Below are positions 24,379-33,171 of a DNA stretch of 64,000 nt, piece after piece (the first letter of the stretch is position 1; each line of letters starts with the position of its first letter). The notes beneath the pieces were generated by a model. That model made no database searches. It was not told where the DNA came from and worked only from the letters and a program-made list of their open reading frames with translations. The DNA comes from Oscillibacter valericigenes (GTDB taxonomy: Bacteria > Bacillota > Clostridia > Oscillospirales > Oscillospiraceae). The position numbers and the translations under genes are program-made. Where the stretch lies: contig NZ_JAFBIQ010000002.1 in NCBI RefSeq assembly GCF_021531315.1, forward strand, positions 155,699 to 219,698, read 5' to 3'.

Positions 24379-25471
24379 GCTTTGTTTCCTCCTTCAAGCG
24401 TTCTTCGGCGGCTCGCTTTGCTCTGCGCCGCTCGCGCGCCGCGGCGAGCGAGCGGGTGATGCCGCTCTCGGCGGCCATGCAGAAGATGATGATGGTCTGA
24501 ATGATGAGGTAGATCTGCGAGGGGATGCCGATGAGCTCCATGCCCTGCGCGCCGATTTTGAGCACCGCGAAAAAGAGCGAGAGGAAGATGACGGTGACGC
24601 TCTTGTACTGTGCGATCATGGCGACCATCAGCGCCTCGAAGTAATAGTCCTTGCTCACGCTGTCGCGGTAGAGATGCTCGACGCCGTAGACGCGGAACAT
24701 ACCCACGAGGCCGCACATCGCGCCGGAGATGACCATGGAGAGAATAATGATCTGGTCGGTGCGCAGGCCCGAGAAGAAGGCGAAGCGCGGGTTTTCGCCC
24801 GTGATGCGCATTTCATAGCCCACGGAGGTGCGCTCCATCACATACCACACGAGGAAGGCCATCACCGCCGCTGCGAACACGGCAGTCGTGAGATTGGAGC
24901 GGGGAATGACGCTGCCGAACCAATACTGCGCACCGAGCTGCTCGGTCGCGGCGACCATATTCTTGTTGGGGTTTTTCCACGGCCCCTTGGCAAGATACTG
25001 GCAGAGGAAGGCGGCGATGGTGTTGAGCATGATGGTGGTGATGACCTCGTTGACCTTGACCTTCACCTTCAAGACGCCGGGGATGAAAGCGTACAGTCCG
25101 CCGACGGTCATCGCCGCGAGCGCGGCGCAGAGGATAACGAGAAAGCGCGGCTGCCCGTCCATCCACACGCCGACCTGCGCGGCGAAGATGGCACCGAGGA
25201 GCAGCTGGCCCTCGCCGCCGACGTTGAAGATGCCGACGCGCGCGCCGAGCACGCAGGCGAGGCCGCAGATGCAAAGAACCATCGCGTATTCCAGAAAGTC
25301 GCCGATGTGGCGGGCGCTGTCGAACGCGCCGGAGAGCATCGCACCGTAGGCCTCGAGCGGGTGGAAGCCGGAGACGGCGAGGATGCCCGCGCCGATGAGA
25401 AAGGCGAAGAGAATGGAGAGCAGGAGCGAGACAAGGTAGCGGTAATTGACCGCGCTTACAAGCTTTTTCAT
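24371..25471 (-). CDS. BMP-type ABC transporter permease (first)
   Basis: 366 aa, polytopic. Contains LGARVGIFNVGGEGQLLLGA, the conserved cytoplasmic-loop motif of nucleoside-type BPD_transp_2 permeases, and VNEVITTIMLNTIAAFL. Its start overlaps the ATPase gene by 4 bases (ATGA). A Lys/Arg/Glu-rich tail (AARERRRAKRAAEERLKEET) ends it. Confidence 0.85.
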   Translation of the reverse strand: MKKLVSAVNYRYLVSLLLSILFAFLIGAGILAVSGFHPLEAYGAMLSGAFDSARHIGDFLEYAMVLCICGLACVLGARVGIFNVGGEGQLLLGAIFAAQVGVWMDGQPRFLVILCAALAAMTVGGLYAFIPGVLKVKVKVNEVITTIMLNTIAAFLCQYLAKGPWKNPNKNMVAATEQLGAQYWFGSVIPRSNLTTAVFAAAVMAFLVWYVMERTSVGYEMRITGENPRFAFFSGLRTDQIIILSMVISGAMCGLVGMFRVYGVEHLYRDSVSKDYYFEALMVAMIAQYKSVTVIFLSLFFAVLKIGAQGMELIGIPSQIYLIIQTIIIFCMAAESGITRSLAAARERRRAKRAAEERLKEETKHG

Positions 25472-27024
25472 TTCGCTGCCGCCTCCTTTCCCTCGCGGTG
25501 GCCGGTCATGTACCAGCCGATCTCCTCCTTGGTGATGTCGCTCGCGCGGAACTCGCCGGTGATGCGCCCCTCATACATCGTGATGATGCGGTCGGAGAGA
25601 CGGAACACCTCGTCGAGGTCGGCGGAGCAGAGGAGAACGGCGCAGCCCGCGTTGCGTTTTTCGATGATGCGGGTGTGGATGAATTCGATCGCGCCCACAT
25701 CCACGCCGCGCGTGGGCTGAGCGATGATGAGAACGGGAGAGTCGAAGGAAAACTCGCGCGCGACGACGACCTTTTGCATATTGCCGCCGGACATGGAGCC
25801 GACAGCGGTATCGACGCCCGCGCTGCGGATGTCAAAGCGCTCGTAGGTCTCCTCGGCGTAGCGCTCGATGGAGCTGCGCCGCTGATGGAAGGCAAAGCCG
25901 CTGAAGGACTTTTCGCGCTGCTTGCCCATGAGGAGGTTGTCCGTCACGCTGGAAACGGCGCTCACGCCGGTCGCCAAGCGGTCCTCGGGAATGTGGGCAA
26001 GACCGACCCTGCGAATTTCGCCCGCGGTCCTTCCTGTGACATTCTGCCCACAGACCTCCACCGTGCCGCGCTCGACGCGGCGCATCCCGGTGATGGCCTC
26101 CAGCAGCTCGCTCTGCCCGTTGCCCTCGATGGCGGCGATACCGAGCACCTCGCCCGCGCGGACGGACAGGCTCAGACCGTCCACGGCGACCAGCCCGCGG
26201 TCGTCGCAGACCGTGAGGTCCTCGACCCTGATCTGCTCCGCTCCCGCCTCGCCCGTCTTTTCAAGCTTATCGTAGAGCACGGGGCGGCCGACCATCATCG
26301 AGGCAAGCTTTTTTTCATCCACATCGCAGGTGTTCTCCACGCCGATGAGCCGGCCCTTGCGCATCACGCCCACGCGGTCGGAGATCGCCATGACCTCATA
26401 GAGCTTGTGCGTGATGATGATGACCGTCATGCCCAGCTCCTTCACCACGCGGCGGATCACGGCGAACAGCTCGTCCGTCTCCTGCGGGGTGAGCACGGCG
26501 GTCGGCTCGTCCAGAATGAGGATGTCCGCGCCGCGATAGAGCGTTTTCAAAATTTCCACGCGCTGCTGGAGACCCACGCCGATCTCGCGCACCACGGCGG
26601 CGGGCTCGACCACAAGACCGTATTCCTCCACCAGCTTCTGCGCGGCGGCTTCGGCGGCGCGGTTATCGAAGAGAACGCCCATTTTGCGCGGCTCACGGCT
26701 CATGACAATATTCTGCGCCACGGTGAAGCTGGGCACGAGCATGAAGTGCTGGTGCACCATGCCGACACCCATGGCAATGGCATTTTTCGGCGTAAAGCGC
26801 TCGACCTTCTGCCCGCGGATATACACCTCGCCGTTCGTCGGCTCGTTGATGCCGTAGAGAATGTTCATCAGCGTCGTTTTGCCTGCGCCATTCTCGCCGA
26901 CGAGGGCGAAGACCTCTCCCTTGCGGATGTCGAGCGACACATCGTCGTTGGCGAGCACACCGGGAAATTCCATGGAAATGTGGCGGAATTCAACTGCGTT
27001 TTCCTGCAAGGCTCGTTCCCTCAC
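25468..27024 (-). CDS. BMP-type ABC transporter ATPase (two nucleotide-binding domains)
   Basis: 518 aa, double-NBD protein. NBD1: Walker A VGENGAGKTTLMN (~36-48), signature region IGVGLQQRVEILK and Walker B ILILDEPTAVLT. NBD2: degenerate Walker A AIEGNGQSELLE, signature SMSGGNMQKVVVARE, and IIAQPTRGVD in the Walker B position. This asymmetric pair is usual in ribose/nucleoside importers (RbsA, NupA types). It powers the permease pair encoded downstream. Confidence 0.9.
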   Translation of the reverse strand: MRERALQENAVEFRHISMEFPGVLANDDVSLDIRKGEVFALVGENGAGKTTLMNILYGINEPTNGEVYIRGQKVERFTPKNAIAMGVGMVHQHFMLVPSFTVAQNIVMSREPRKMGVLFDNRAAEAAAQKLVEEYGLVVEPAAVVREIGVGLQQRVEILKTLYRGADILILDEPTAVLTPQETDELFAVIRRVVKELGMTVIIITHKLYEVMAISDRVGVMRKGRLIGVENTCDVDEKKLASMMVGRPVLYDKLEKTGEAGAEQIRVEDLTVCDDRGLVAVDGLSLSVRAGEVLGIAAIEGNGQSELLEAITGMRRVERGTVEVCGQNVTGRTAGEIRRVGLAHIPEDRLATGVSAVSSVTDNLLMGKQREKSFSGFAFHQRRSSIERYAEETYERFDIRSAGVDTAVGSMSGGNMQKVVVAREFSFDSPVLIIAQPTRGVDVGAIEFIHTRIIEKRNAGCAVLLCSADLDEVFRLSDRIITMYEGRITGEFRASDITKEEIGWYMTGHREGKEAAAK

Positions 27025-27105
27025 TTTCTTTTCGGATAGGAAAAGCGGCGCGGCTTTTGCCGCGCCGCAAAGGGTTGCTGTTATTTGATAGATAATGAAA
27101 TGTAA

Positions 27106-28131
27106 TCAGGCGCGCGTGGTGCTGACCAGGATCTCGCCGGAGGCGATCAGCCCGGCAAGCGCCTCGACCTCGGCCTTGACCTCGTCGGGAACCTGCTGCG
27201 TCATGCCGTCCTCGCCGTAGCCGATGCCGACGTAGCCGGTCGCCATGTCGGCGGTCCAGGTGGTGCCAAAGCGGCTGTCACCGTTGAGATAAGACTTGAC
27301 CGCGTCATAGATGGAGCTGCCGACCTCCTTCTTCATCGAGCAGATGATGACCTCGGGGTCGATGTACTTCTGGTCGCTGTCCACGCCGATGGCGTAGAAG
27401 CCCTTCTCCTTGGCGGCCTCGAACACGCCGTCGCCGCAGGCGGAGGCAATCTGGAAGATGACATCCGCGCCCTGATCGTTGAGCGCGATGGCGCAGTCCT
27501 TGCCGACGGCGGGATCGTCGTAGGTGTTGGAGTAGTTCTTCACCACGCTGATGTCCTTGCCGTTCTCGGTGCCGTAATACTTCGCGCCCTGCTCATAGCC
27601 GACGATGAAGTCGTTGATGGTGTCGGCATCCTCGCCGCCGACCGCGCCGACCACGCCGCTCTCAGAGACCGCGGCGGCAATGTAGCCCGCGAGGAAGCTG
27701 CCCTCGTTTTGGGCGTAGGTGATGTTGAGCACATTCTCCACAGGCTCGCTGGTGGCGTTATCCACCCAGATCCAGTTGACGGCGGGATAATCGGACGCGA
27801 TGGTCTCGACATTGTAGAATTCCCAGCCGACGCACACAACGATGTTCGCCTTCTCGGCGGCGTTCTTCATCTGGATGTCGTGGTTTTCGTTGTTGCACTC
27901 GATGACGATGGGGGTCACATCGAGGTCGGCCACCATGCGGTCAAGCCCCTCCTTGGAGGAGTCGTAGAAGCTGCGGTCGCCGAGCTTGCCCGCCACGACC
28001 AGCGCGACGGTCAGGCCCTTGGTCTCGCCGTTGGGGTCGGGAGCGGGGCTTGGGTCATTTTCCTTTTTGCCGCAGGCGGCAAGGCTGAGCACCATGATGG
28101 CACACAGCAGCACAGAGAGAAACTTTTTCAT
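27106..28131 (-). CDS. BMP-family substrate-binding lipoprotein (PnrA/BmpA type)
   Basis: 341 aa. Lipobox LAAC at residues 17-20, so lipid-anchored outside the membrane. BMP-family pattern: GLTVALVVAGKLGDRSFYDS, NILNITYAQNEGSFLAGYIA, VGAVGGEDADTINDFIVGYE, GADVIFQIASACGDGVFEAA and FYAIGVDSDQ. Members bind purine nucleosides or related compounds. First gene of the transporter operon, behind a consensus promoter; the gap of 81 bases to the ATPase may allow higher expression of the binding protein. Confidence 0.85.
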   Translation of the reverse strand: MKKFLSVLLCAIMVLSLAACGKKENDPSPAPDPNGETKGLTVALVVAGKLGDRSFYDSSKEGLDRMVADLDVTPIVIECNNENHDIQMKNAAEKANIVVCVGWEFYNVETIASDYPAVNWIWVDNATSEPVENVLNITYAQNEGSFLAGYIAAAVSESGVVGAVGGEDADTINDFIVGYEQGAKYYGTENGKDISVVKNYSNTYDDPAVGKDCAIALNDQGADVIFQIASACGDGVFEAAKEKGFYAIGVDSDQKYIDPEVIICSMKKEVGSSIYDAVKSYLNGDSRFGTTWTADMATGYVGIGYGEDGMTQQVPDEVKAEVEALAGLIASGEILVSTTRA

Positions 28132-28200
28132 TCCAATTTACCTCTTGATCAATGTATTTTTCCGCGCGGCAAATGCAAGAGAGCCGCATGGATATACTCT

Positions 28201-28229
28201 ATTATAGGCACATCCGCGCGGCTTTGCAA
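28201..28229 (-). promoter_or_regulatory. Promoter of the first BMP transporter operon
   Basis: Leftward TTGCAA (28229-28224), 17-base spacer, TATAAT (28206-28201), about 70 bases before the lipoprotein start. Confidence 0.7.
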
Positions 28230-28296
28230 GCCTTATTCTAAAATTTGCGGAATTTGCGCGCAGTGTTCGCCCGCGCCGTTTCGGGAAATTGCACCC

Positions 28297-28326
28297 TTGC
28301 GCCGCGCGGCGCCTCTGTGCTACAAT
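28297..28326 (+). promoter_or_regulatory. Promoter of the yhaM-like gene
   Basis: TTGCGC (28297-28302), 18-base spacer, TACAAT (28321-28326), about 36 bases before the start codon. Confidence 0.55.
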
Positions 28327-28361
28327 AGAGCAGAAAATAAAGCAAAGCGAGGAGCATGACG

Positions 28362-29312
28362 ATGGAGTACGATCTGCCCGTCGCGCGAATGGCGCGCGGC
28401 GACGATGTGGAGGGCTTTTATGTGGTGAAGTCCGCCTTTTCCAAGGTGGCGAACAACGGAAAGCCTTTTTTGAACCTGACCCTTTCCGACAGCAGCGGTG
28501 CGATCGACGCCAAGGTGTGGGACTACGGCGGCCCCGTCGGCGCGGCGGACGAGGGCAAGGTCGTGAAGATCCGCGGCAGCGTGTCGGAGTTTCGCGGGGC
28601 CTTGCAGCTGACGGTCGAGCGTATCCGACTTGCCGGCGCGGGCGACAGCTATGACCTTGCAGCGCTCGTGCCGACCGCGCCCATTGACGCGGAGGCGATG
28701 TACGCCTCGGTTGAGCGGCTGCTCGAGTCCATCGCGGATACCGACTACAAGGCAATTTGCCGCGAGCTGCTGCGCCGCCACAGCGAGCGCTTCCGCACCA
28801 TTCCCGCCGCCAAGAGTGTCCACCACGGCTTTTTACAGGGGCTTTTGATGCACACGGGCAACATGATGAAGCTCGCCGATTTTCTTGCCGATATGTACGC
28901 CGACACTGTGGATCGCAGCCTGCTGCTTGCGGGCGCCTTTGCCCATGACCTGCAAAAGGAGCGCGAGTTCCGCTTTTCCGCCCTCGGCCTTGTGACGGAC
29001 TATTCCGTGCCGGGGCAGCTGCTCGGACACCTTGTCATGGGCGCGCAGGAGATCGCAGAGATCGCGCGCGAGCTGGATATTTCCAAGGAAAAGTCTGTGC
29101 TGCTCCAGCACCTTATCCTCTCCCACCACGGCGAGCCGGCATTCGGCGCGGCGGTGCGCCCGGTCTGCGCCGAGAGCGAGCTTTTGAGCTATATCGACAT
29201 GATCGACAGCCGCATGGAGATCTACCGCGAGGTGCTTGCGGAAACGCCGCTCGGCGGCTTCAGCGACCGCGTGTTTGCGCTCGACGGCAAAAAGCTCTAT
29301 CATCACGAATGA
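28362..29312 (+). CDS. yhaM: YhaM-like 3'-5' exoribonuclease (OB fold plus HD domain)
   Basis: 316 aa from the ATG at 28362; GAGGAG sits 7-8 bases upstream, better than for the ATG at 28356. The N-terminal OB-fold (KPFLNLTLSDSSGAIDAKVW) is followed by a metal-dependent HD domain: HHGFLQGLLMHTGNM, AFAHDLQKERE, HLILSHHGEP and YIDMIDSRM. This is the order of Bacillus YhaM. The HD box reads HDLQK rather than the usual HDIGK, so activity may differ. Cytoplasmic RNA/DNA turnover. Confidence 0.8.
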   Translation: MEYDLPVARMARGDDVEGFYVVKSAFSKVANNGKPFLNLTLSDSSGAIDAKVWDYGGPVGAADEGKVVKIRGSVSEFRGALQLTVERIRLAGAGDSYDLAALVPTAPIDAEAMYASVERLLESIADTDYKAICRELLRRHSERFRTIPAAKSVHHGFLQGLLMHTGNMMKLADFLADMYADTVDRSLLLAGAFAHDLQKEREFRFSALGLVTDYSVPGQLLGHLVMGAQEIAEIARELDISKEKSVLLQHLILSHHGEPAFGAAVRPVCAESELLSYIDMIDSRMEIYREVLAETPLGGFSDRVFALDGKKLYHHE

Positions 29313-29325
29313 GGAGGGGAGAGCA

Positions 29326-29613
29326 ATGCTCCCATGCTTTGAGACTATGGACGCGCACTGGTTCCACCGTGCGTTCGTCTACACAGGCTCGGTGACCGAC
29401 CGCACGAGCGGGCTGGATTTTCGCTATCGCTGCGAGCAGGTCAAGGATGACAACGGCGATGCGCTCAAGGCCTCGACCTACTCCGGCCTCTGCTATGAGC
29501 TGGCACAGGATGTGGAGGAGGCGACCTTTGCGTGGACGGACGAGGGCATCGCGTCGCTGCGCGAATGGTACCAGTCGCAGTATGAAAAGTTCCTTGCGGC
29601 ACATCAAAAATGA
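29326..29613 (+). CDS. Small hypothetical protein
   Basis: 95 aa, 13 bases behind the yhaM-like gene with GAGGAGGGG upstream, so co-transcribed. Acidic and aromatic-rich (FETMDAHWFHRAF, DFRYRCEQVKDDNG, LREWYQSQYEKF). No signal peptide or known domain. A terminator follows at once. Confidence 0.65.
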   Translation: MLPCFETMDAHWFHRAFVYTGSVTDRTSGLDFRYRCEQVKDDNGDALKASTYSGLCYELAQDVEEATFAWTDEGIASLREWYQSQYEKFLAAHQK

Positions 29614-29615
29614 GA

Positions 29616-29653
29616 AAAAGGGAGCGGCTTTCCGTCGGAAAGCCGCTCCCTCC
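29616..29653. terminator. Bidirectional terminator
   Basis: Perfect 14-bp stem (29620-29633 with 29637-29650), GTC loop, between convergent genes. Confidence 0.85.
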
Positions 29654-29661
29654 TTATGCTG

Positions 29662-30222
29662 TTACAGACGCACCTCCGCGCCGACGAGACCGTCGTCCTC
29701 GTGTGAGACGAGCAGGACGAGCTTTTTTTGTGCCGCGCGCTCGATGCAGCGCCGCGCGGCGGCGCGGTTATCCGCGTCGAGGCCGGTGAACGGCTCATCG
29801 AGCGCGAGGGCGTCCAAGGGGGCGAGCAGGGCGCGCGCGAGCGCGAGGCGGCGCTTCATGCCGCCCGACCAGTCGCGCACCCTTTTGCCGCCGACCTCGC
29901 CAAGCCCCAGCTCTGTGAGCAGCGCCGCGGCGGCGGGGGCGTCATAGGCCGCGCCGAGCGCGAAGCGCAGATTGCCCGCTGCGTCCAGCTGCTCAAGCAG
30001 GCGGTCCTCCTGAAAGACCGCCGCCCAGCGAAGGCTGTCGGCGTTCGTCGTGCCGCTGTCGGCGGTCTCCAGCCCCAGCAGGATGCGCAGCAGCGTCGTC
30101 TTGCCGATGCCCGAGCTGCCCGTGATGCGCGTCAGTCCGGCCTGCGCGGTGAAGGACACATTTTGCAGCACAGCGGCGCCATCGTAGCACTTGCAGAGGG
30201 TTTCCACCCGAAGCTCCATCAT
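29662..30222 (-). CDS. ABC transporter ATPase, SsuB/TauB-like
   Basis: 186 aa from the ATG at 30222, which overlaps the permease stop as ATGA. Walker A ITGSSGIGKTTLLR, Q-loop AVFQEDRLLEQLDA, signature DWSGGMKRRLALARAL, Walker B DALALDEPFTGLD and the switch His in LLVSHEDD. Short for this family (usually ~240 aa), with a missing C-terminal extension. Imports a small organic substrate together with the next two genes. Confidence 0.85.
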   Translation of the reverse strand: MMELRVETLCKCYDGAAVLQNVSFTAQAGLTRITGSSGIGKTTLLRILLGLETADSGTTNADSLRWAAVFQEDRLLEQLDAAGNLRFALGAAYDAPAAAALLTELGLGEVGGKRVRDWSGGMKRRLALARALLAPLDALALDEPFTGLDADNRAAARRCIERAAQKKLVLLVSHEDDGLVGAEVRL

Positions 30223-30992
30223 GCGCACCACCTTTCCGCCAGCGCGTCCACGCCGCGCAAAAACAGCTTTTCAAGGAGTGCTGAGAGCAGCACGATCACC
30301 GCCGTCCACGCGAAGAGGTCGGCGGTCTGAAAGTAGATCTTGGCGGTGTAGAGCCGCTCGCCGATGGTGCCCGTGCACAGGCCGATGACCTCCGCCGCTG
30401 TGCCCGCCTTCCACGCAAGCCCCAGCGCCACGCTGACCGCCGCGCGGAAGTAGGGCAGCACCTGCGGCAGATAGATGCCGCGCAGCCGCCGCGAGAACGG
30501 CACGCGGAACACCTGCGCCATCTCCAGCAGCTCGCGGCTCGTGCCGCGCACGCCCTCGAGCACATTGCGGTAGACCGGCGGAAAGGCCATCAGGGCTGCA
30601 ATGAAAGGCGAGAGACGACGGCTCTCGAGCCACACGAGCGCGAGAATGATGAACGATGCGACCGGCACGGCCTTCACCACCGCCACGAGCGGTGCGAGCA
30701 GTTCTTCAATGCGGCGGCAGCGCGCGGCGAGCGCGGCGAGCACGACGGCCAAGGCGCACGCGAGCAGAAAGCCGCCGAGGATCCGCGCGGTGGAGGCGAG
30801 GACGGCCTGCCAGAAGGCGGCGGTCACGGCCAGAGCACAGAGCCTTATGAATGTGGAGACAGGCGAGGCGAGCAGCAGCGCGCCATGCGGGTAAGCGGCG
30901 GCGAGCACCATGCTCACGCCCTGCCACACGAGCAGCCAAAAGACGACCGCCCAAAGGCGAAAGCTCTTTTTCTGCGGCATCACGGCGGTCAT
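30219..30992 (-). CDS. ABC transporter permease, SsuC/ThiX-like
   Basis: 257 aa, about six transmembrane helices, BPD_transp_1 fold. The conserved coupling loop reads YRNVLEGVRGTSRELLEMAQ, with FRVPFSRRLRGIYLPQVLPYF, as in nitrate/sulfonate/taurine and thiamine-precursor importers. Between the binding protein and the ATPase gene. Confidence 0.85.
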   Translation of the reverse strand: MTAVMPQKKSFRLWAVVFWLLVWQGVSMVLAAAYPHGALLLASPVSTFIRLCALAVTAAFWQAVLASTARILGGFLLACALAVVLAALAARCRRIEELLAPLVAVVKAVPVASFIILALVWLESRRLSPFIAALMAFPPVYRNVLEGVRGTSRELLEMAQVFRVPFSRRLRGIYLPQVLPYFRAAVSVALGLAWKAGTAAEVIGLCTGTIGERLYTAKIYFQTADLFAWTAVIVLLSALLEKLFLRGVDALAERWCA

Positions 30993-31043
30993 CTCCTTTC
31001 CATGCGCCTCGGCAGCGGGAGCATTTCCGCCGCCGGGGAAGCA

Positions 31044-32099
31044 TCAGGCAAAATAAAAGCTGTTGTCAGGCATTGCGCCGCCGACGGCGGCAGGCTCGGC
31101 GTTGTAGAGCACATAGAGATAGCCGGGCAGCTTTTCGAGAAGCTCAGCCCCTGTGATGCAAACGATGTTGCAGTAGGGCAGAGCCTTTTCTGCGATGGCA
31201 GCGTCCACGATGCCGTATTCGCCGATGAGCGCGGCGGCGTCGGCAATATTGGCGTTCACCCACTCCACGCTCGCGGCGTAGTCCGCGAGGAAGGCATTTA
31301 CCGCGGCGGGATTTTCCTCCACGACCGCGCGGCGGGCGACGATGACGCCTGTGATGAGCGTCGAGCCGCTGCCGAGCTTATCCCACTCCGCCGTGAGGTC
31401 AAGCGCCATGCGCAGTCCCTCGATCTTGCTCTGCGCCACAGTGACAAAGGGCTGGGGCAGGAGGGCGACGGTCGCCTGACCGCTCGCCAGCGCCGCGACG
31501 CACTCGCTGTGCTCGCTCTTCCAGTCAAGCGTCACATCGGTGTCGGGATCGATGCCGTTTTCGCTCAGAAGATAGCGCAGGGCGTATTCGGGCGTGGAGC
31601 CTTTGCCCGCCGCCACGACGGTCTTGCCCTTGAGGTCGGCGAGGGACTGCACACTCTCGCCCCGTTCCACGATGTAGAGTACGCCAAGCGTATTGACCGC
31701 CAGCACCTCTACCGCGCCCTCGGTCTTGTTGTAGAGCACGGCGGCTAAGTTCGCGGGCACGCAGGCCATGTCGATCTCGCCCTTGATGAGCGCGGGGGTC
31801 ACCTCGTCAGCGGAGCCGGCGAGGGTGAAGGTGTAAGGCTTTTCGGACTCGCCGGAGCTCGCCGGCGCGGCGGCCGTTTCGCCATTGTCCCGCATCAGCC
31901 TGACAAGGCCCATAGCGGTCGGCCCTTTGAGCGCGGCGATTTTGAAGTGTGCGGTGGAAGCGTTCGGCTCATCCGGCGTTTCGACCGCCGGATCGTCCGG
32001 TGCGGACGGTCCTTCCTCCTTTTTACCGCAGGCGGCGAGGGAGAAAACGAGTGCCAGCGTCAGGCACAGGGCGAGGAGTTTTTTAAGATGCTTGTTCAT
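31044..32099 (-). CDS. ABC transporter substrate-binding lipoprotein, NMT1/TauA-like
   Basis: 351 aa. Lipobox FSLAAC at the end of a standard signal peptide. The mature part has KIAALKGPTAMGLVRLMRDN, GSADEVTPALIKGEIDMACV, LAVNTLGVLYIVERGESVQS and DLKGKTVVAAGKGSTPEYAL, the two-lobe pattern of NMT1/TauA-type proteins. The substrate cannot be read from sequence; no TPP or other known riboswitch is seen upstream. Confidence 0.8.
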   Translation of the reverse strand: MNKHLKKLLALCLTLALVFSLAACGKKEEGPSAPDDPAVETPDEPNASTAHFKIAALKGPTAMGLVRLMRDNGETAAAPASSGESEKPYTFTLAGSADEVTPALIKGEIDMACVPANLAAVLYNKTEGAVEVLAVNTLGVLYIVERGESVQSLADLKGKTVVAAGKGSTPEYALRYLLSENGIDPDTDVTLDWKSEHSECVAALASGQATVALLPQPFVTVAQSKIEGLRMALDLTAEWDKLGSGSTLITGVIVARRAVVEENPAAVNAFLADYAASVEWVNANIADAAALIGEYGIVDAAIAEKALPYCNIVCITGAELLEKLPGYLYVLYNAEPAAVGGAMPDNSFYFA

Positions 32100-32306
32100 T
32101 CGATGGGTCCCTTTCTGTGATCATGCTTCAAACAACGCGGCGGGAGCCTGCCTTGCAAATGCGGCTTGATCTGCGCATCGGAGCGGACCTGCCCGTCGTT
32201 TTTTGTTTTGCTAATTTGCCATTATAACAGAAAAAAGCCAAACAACCTGTTGCGGCTGCAACAGGTGAAAACGAAAATTTTGCCGCAACGCGTCGCTGAC
32301 TGCGAC

Positions 32307-32335
32307 TTGACATTTGGAAATGATACCTATATTAT
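32307..32335 (+). promoter_or_regulatory. Promoter of the trmH-dprA-topA run
   Basis: Perfect TTGACA (32307-32312), 17-base spacer and TATTAT (32330-32335). Confidence 0.75.
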
Positions 32336-32393
32336 AAGGCTACGCTGTGAAAGCAGCAGAAAAAATATGCAGACGAAAGCGAGGGGAGCCGAT

Positions 32394-33155
32394 ATGAGCG
32401 TGGAGCACATCACCAGCCGGAAAAACGCGCTGATGACGCATATCCGCAAGCTCGCCGGCTCCCGCGCCTATCGCCGCGCGAGCGGCGAATACCTCTGCGA
32501 CGGCGTGAAGCTGCTCGAGGAGGCGCTTCGGTGGAACGCGCCGCTCAAAACGGTCGTGCTTTCCGAGGGCGTGGACGCTCCCGTGCTTCCCTCCGGTGTG
32601 CGCGCCGTACAGATACCTGCCGATGTGATGCAGTCAATAAGCCCCATGGAGACGCCGCAGGGTGTTCTCTTTACGGTCGCGCTGCCGGAAGTACCGCTGC
32701 CCGAAGTGCTTACGGGAGCGCACTATCTCGTGCTCGACGGCGTGCAGGACCCCGGCAACGTGGGCACGATATTGCGCACGGCGGACGCGTTTGACTGCGA
32801 CGGCGTGTTTCTCGTCAATGCCTGCGCCGATCCATACAGCCCCAAGACGGCGCGTGCCACGATGGGCGCGGTGTTTCGCCGAAGCGTGTATCAGTGTGAG
32901 CTTGCGGAGCTGTGTGCGCTGCTCACGAAAAGCAGCCTGCCGCTTTACGGCACGGCGCTGCGCGACGACACTGTGAGCCTGCGCGACGCCGACCTTTCCC
33001 GTGCGGCGGTCGCCATCGGCAGCGAAGGGCACGGATTGAGCGCAGAGATGCTCGCAAAATGCGAAAAAACCATCAGAATTCCCATGTCCCCACGCTGCGA
33101 ATCGCTCAACGCGGCGCTTGCCGCCGGTGTGGTGCTGTGGGAAATGTACCGATAG
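32394..33155 (+). CDS. TrmH/SpoU-family RNA 2'-O-methyltransferase
   Basis: 253 aa from the ATG at 32394 (GAGGGGAG upstream). The N-terminal RNA-binding part is ITSRKNALMTHIRKLAGSRA, with GEYLCDGVKLLEEAL. The SPOUT knot motifs are LVLDGVQDPGNVGTILRTAD, IGSEGHGLS and IRIPMSPRCESLNAALAAGV. It methylates ribose 2'-OH in rRNA or tRNA with SAM; the exact nucleotide is not predictable. Confidence 0.9.
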   Translation: MSVEHITSRKNALMTHIRKLAGSRAYRRASGEYLCDGVKLLEEALRWNAPLKTVVLSEGVDAPVLPSGVRAVQIPADVMQSISPMETPQGVLFTVALPEVPLPEVLTGAHYLVLDGVQDPGNVGTILRTADAFDCDGVFLVNACADPYSPKTARATMGAVFRRSVYQCELAELCALLTKSSLPLYGTALRDDTVSLRDADLSRAAVAIGSEGHGLSAEMLAKCEKTIRIPMSPRCESLNAALAAGVVLWEMYR

Positions 33156-33171
33156 AGAGGAGGGAGCGGAC

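Noticed and set aside
32100..32260. TPP riboswitch in front of the NMT1-type transporter
   Set aside because: No CUGAGA / GAACCUGAUC-type blocks; only GC-rich sequence without a recognisable aptamer.
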